From NCBI GenBank assembly GCA_033297075.1, contig MU858112.1:62001-126000 (forward strand): a stretch of DNA of 64,000 nucleotides, given 5' to 3'. The notes under the pieces are model-generated. The model was not told the origin of the DNA, made no database searches, and was given only the letters and a program-made list of their open reading frames with translations. Below, piece after piece: positions 62,701 through 64,000 of the stretch; within the stretch, counting starts at the first letter, position 1, and every line of letters starts with the position of its first letter. The stretch is from Rhypophila decipiens. Taxonomy: Eukaryota > Ascomycota > Sordariomycetes > Sordariales > Naviculisporaceae. Position numbers and translations under genes: made by a program.

Positions 62701-64000
62701 CGGTAAAGTTTCCTTTTCGTCAGAGGCATGTTTGGTTTTGGAATCCTCATCGAGAAAGGGGTAGTGATCATCGGGGTTGAGCATCTCCCCGTACCGGCCG
62801 GTGAGAAGCGATGAACGAAGATGATAGATCATCTCCCGTACGGAAGATTGATGATATCGTCACCGCCCAACCATCCCCGATAGAAACCTAGTCGGAACAT
62901 GCTACGGAGTCTCTACCCCGCTTTTTTTTCTCTCCGGTGCGTTGAGATTCAGACCGGTCCGGGATCGTCTCCCCTTTTTGACAGGCCGCTAACTCCTGCA
63001 CTAGTATAGCGCCTTCCGCATCGTGAAAAGTTGGTGATGCCGGAGTGTGTGTGGTTCCTTGCTTTTTCTTGAGGTTCCTCCGGCTGCCTGAGGTGGAGGG
63101 AAGGAGACCAGAACGGGCAATGATCATCAAGTGTGTCTGTTGTTAATCCCATTAGGGCAAATGTGCCTTATTTTCTTGATGCAAGTCATTTTGGTAATGG
63201 CTGGAGGTTGTGGGTGGTTTAGACGAGTGTGACGAGGTCGGTTATGTAATGGAGTGTATCCGTAGATCACGTTACGCTTAGGTGGCAAGGGTGGGTATCA
63301 AGTGTTATAAATCCGGTGTACGAGTACGCGGCGTTTTACAAGCACCTGGAGAGAATAAGATAATCTTTGTGATAAACTTTTCTTAATTAATTACAAGCAG
63401 CATGTTGAAGTTCCCAAGTTTCAACGTCTCAGCAGCACAGCCCGCGGCACAAGACGGATAGATCTCGGCAGTGCAGGAAAAGTGTTACGCTATATACCGG
63501 GTGTTATTAAGGCGTCATGTACGTTTGTTCATGCGAAATGCACATCATTGTCTGTAGACTTATGGGCTTTTTTTTACAAAGCTAAGAAGAAGTGCTTTAG
63601 AAGGCTGTGCAAGACAACACGAAACGTGAAACACAGCTGTATGGATGGACCGTATGGATGGCATGGCGTGGAACTAGTTACTGCCGACATGGCTCATCTG
63701 GCTGAGGGGCAGACGGCGAGGTCGGAAGCAGTATCAAGATCGTGGTGGCTTGCGCCTTGTTGGTGTTTTATGGGCGTTGGATGTGCAATCCTGATTTGTA
63801 CGGATAGTGTAGTGTAGTATTTTGTGCTGCTTCTACACGTACCTGACTTGGTATCCAAAAGGCTTGCCTGGTGTCTAGACCCTCGAGAGGGGTCAAAGTA
63901 GTATCGAGATGCTCATCGATGTGATTGATGGAGTCTCATTCTCAGGTACGGTACCATTAGCGAGAGGGGTCGCCCAAGATGATGGCGGGGGTGTTGGTGA
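50800..64000. other. Gene-poor region, right part
   Basis: About 13 kb with no defendable gene up to the end of the window. Longer frames at 52912-53595 (+), 60230-60640 (+), 62832-62440 (-) and 63482-63817 (+) have no domain, no signal peptide of quality and no splice partners. Simple repeats occur at about 52192-52221 (CA-rich), 58805-58822 (TCA) and 61373-61392 (GTC). TACAGTAC/GTACTGTA words continue throughout. Confidence 0.5.
58805..58822. repeat. TCA microsatellite
   Basis: Six consecutive TCA units in non-coding DNA. Confidence 0.75.

Noticed and set aside
36901..64000. RIP-mutated transposons as explanation of the gene-poor region
   Set aside because: The sequence is not markedly AT-rich, shows no long terminal or inverted repeats by eye, and has no transposase or reverse-transcriptase motifs.

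Overview
The window looks like nuclear DNA from a filamentous ascomycete, most probably Sordariales (Neurospora/Sordaria type). The reasons are short introns (about 43-122 nt) with GT..AG ends and CTAAC/CTGAC-like branch sites, CAA(C/G)ATG start contexts, fungus-specific families (Zn2Cys6 regulators, a CFEM/PTH11-like receptor, a Ssp120-like EF-hand protein), and a single dispersed 5S rRNA gene with its own upstream TATA box, which is the Neurospora arrangement. I see no operons, CRISPR array, intact transposon or convincing tRNA gene.

Layout. 0-7 kb: a coiled-coil protein (+), then a large three-exon Zn2Cys6 regulator (-) whose last small exon has to be found by splicing. 7.8-9.1 kb: a secreted three-exon acid phosphatase/phosphoesterase (+). 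9.4-11.4 kb: an orphan gene with a sugar-transporter-like tail motif, a diverged 133-bp tandem duplication and an 8-codon minisatellite. 11.9-13.9 kb: the wybutosine enzyme TYW2/Trm12 (-). 15.3-17.1 kb: a Q/M-rich protein with an unusually spaced six-cysteine zinc motif (+). 17.9 kb: a 5S rRNA gene. 19.0-21.8 kb: a five-exon CFEM 7-TM receptor (+). 22.3-23.0 kb: a DUF2470 membrane protein (+). 23.9-26.0 kb: a repeat-built, probably GPI-anchored surface protein locus with an in-frame TAG and several possible terminal exons (+). 26.05-26.8 kb: a Ssp120/nucleobindin-like secreted EF-hand protein (-). 32.3-33.9 kb: a four-finger C2H2 regulator (-) with a very long upstream region.

From about 34 kb to the end (30 kb) I find no gene I can defend. 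There is only a weak gene-like relic near 50 kb, microsatellites, and two short motifs (TACGGAGTA and TACAGTAC) that recur well above chance. The genes do not form one pathway. They are a mix of housekeeping (TYW2, 5S rRNA), secretory-pathway or cell-surface functions (phosphatase, CFEM receptor, DUF2470 protein, GPI-type protein, Ssp120-like protein) and three transcription-factor-like proteins.

All exon boundaries were read by eye from splice consensus and reading-frame continuity. No database search was possible, so family names rest on motif recognition.
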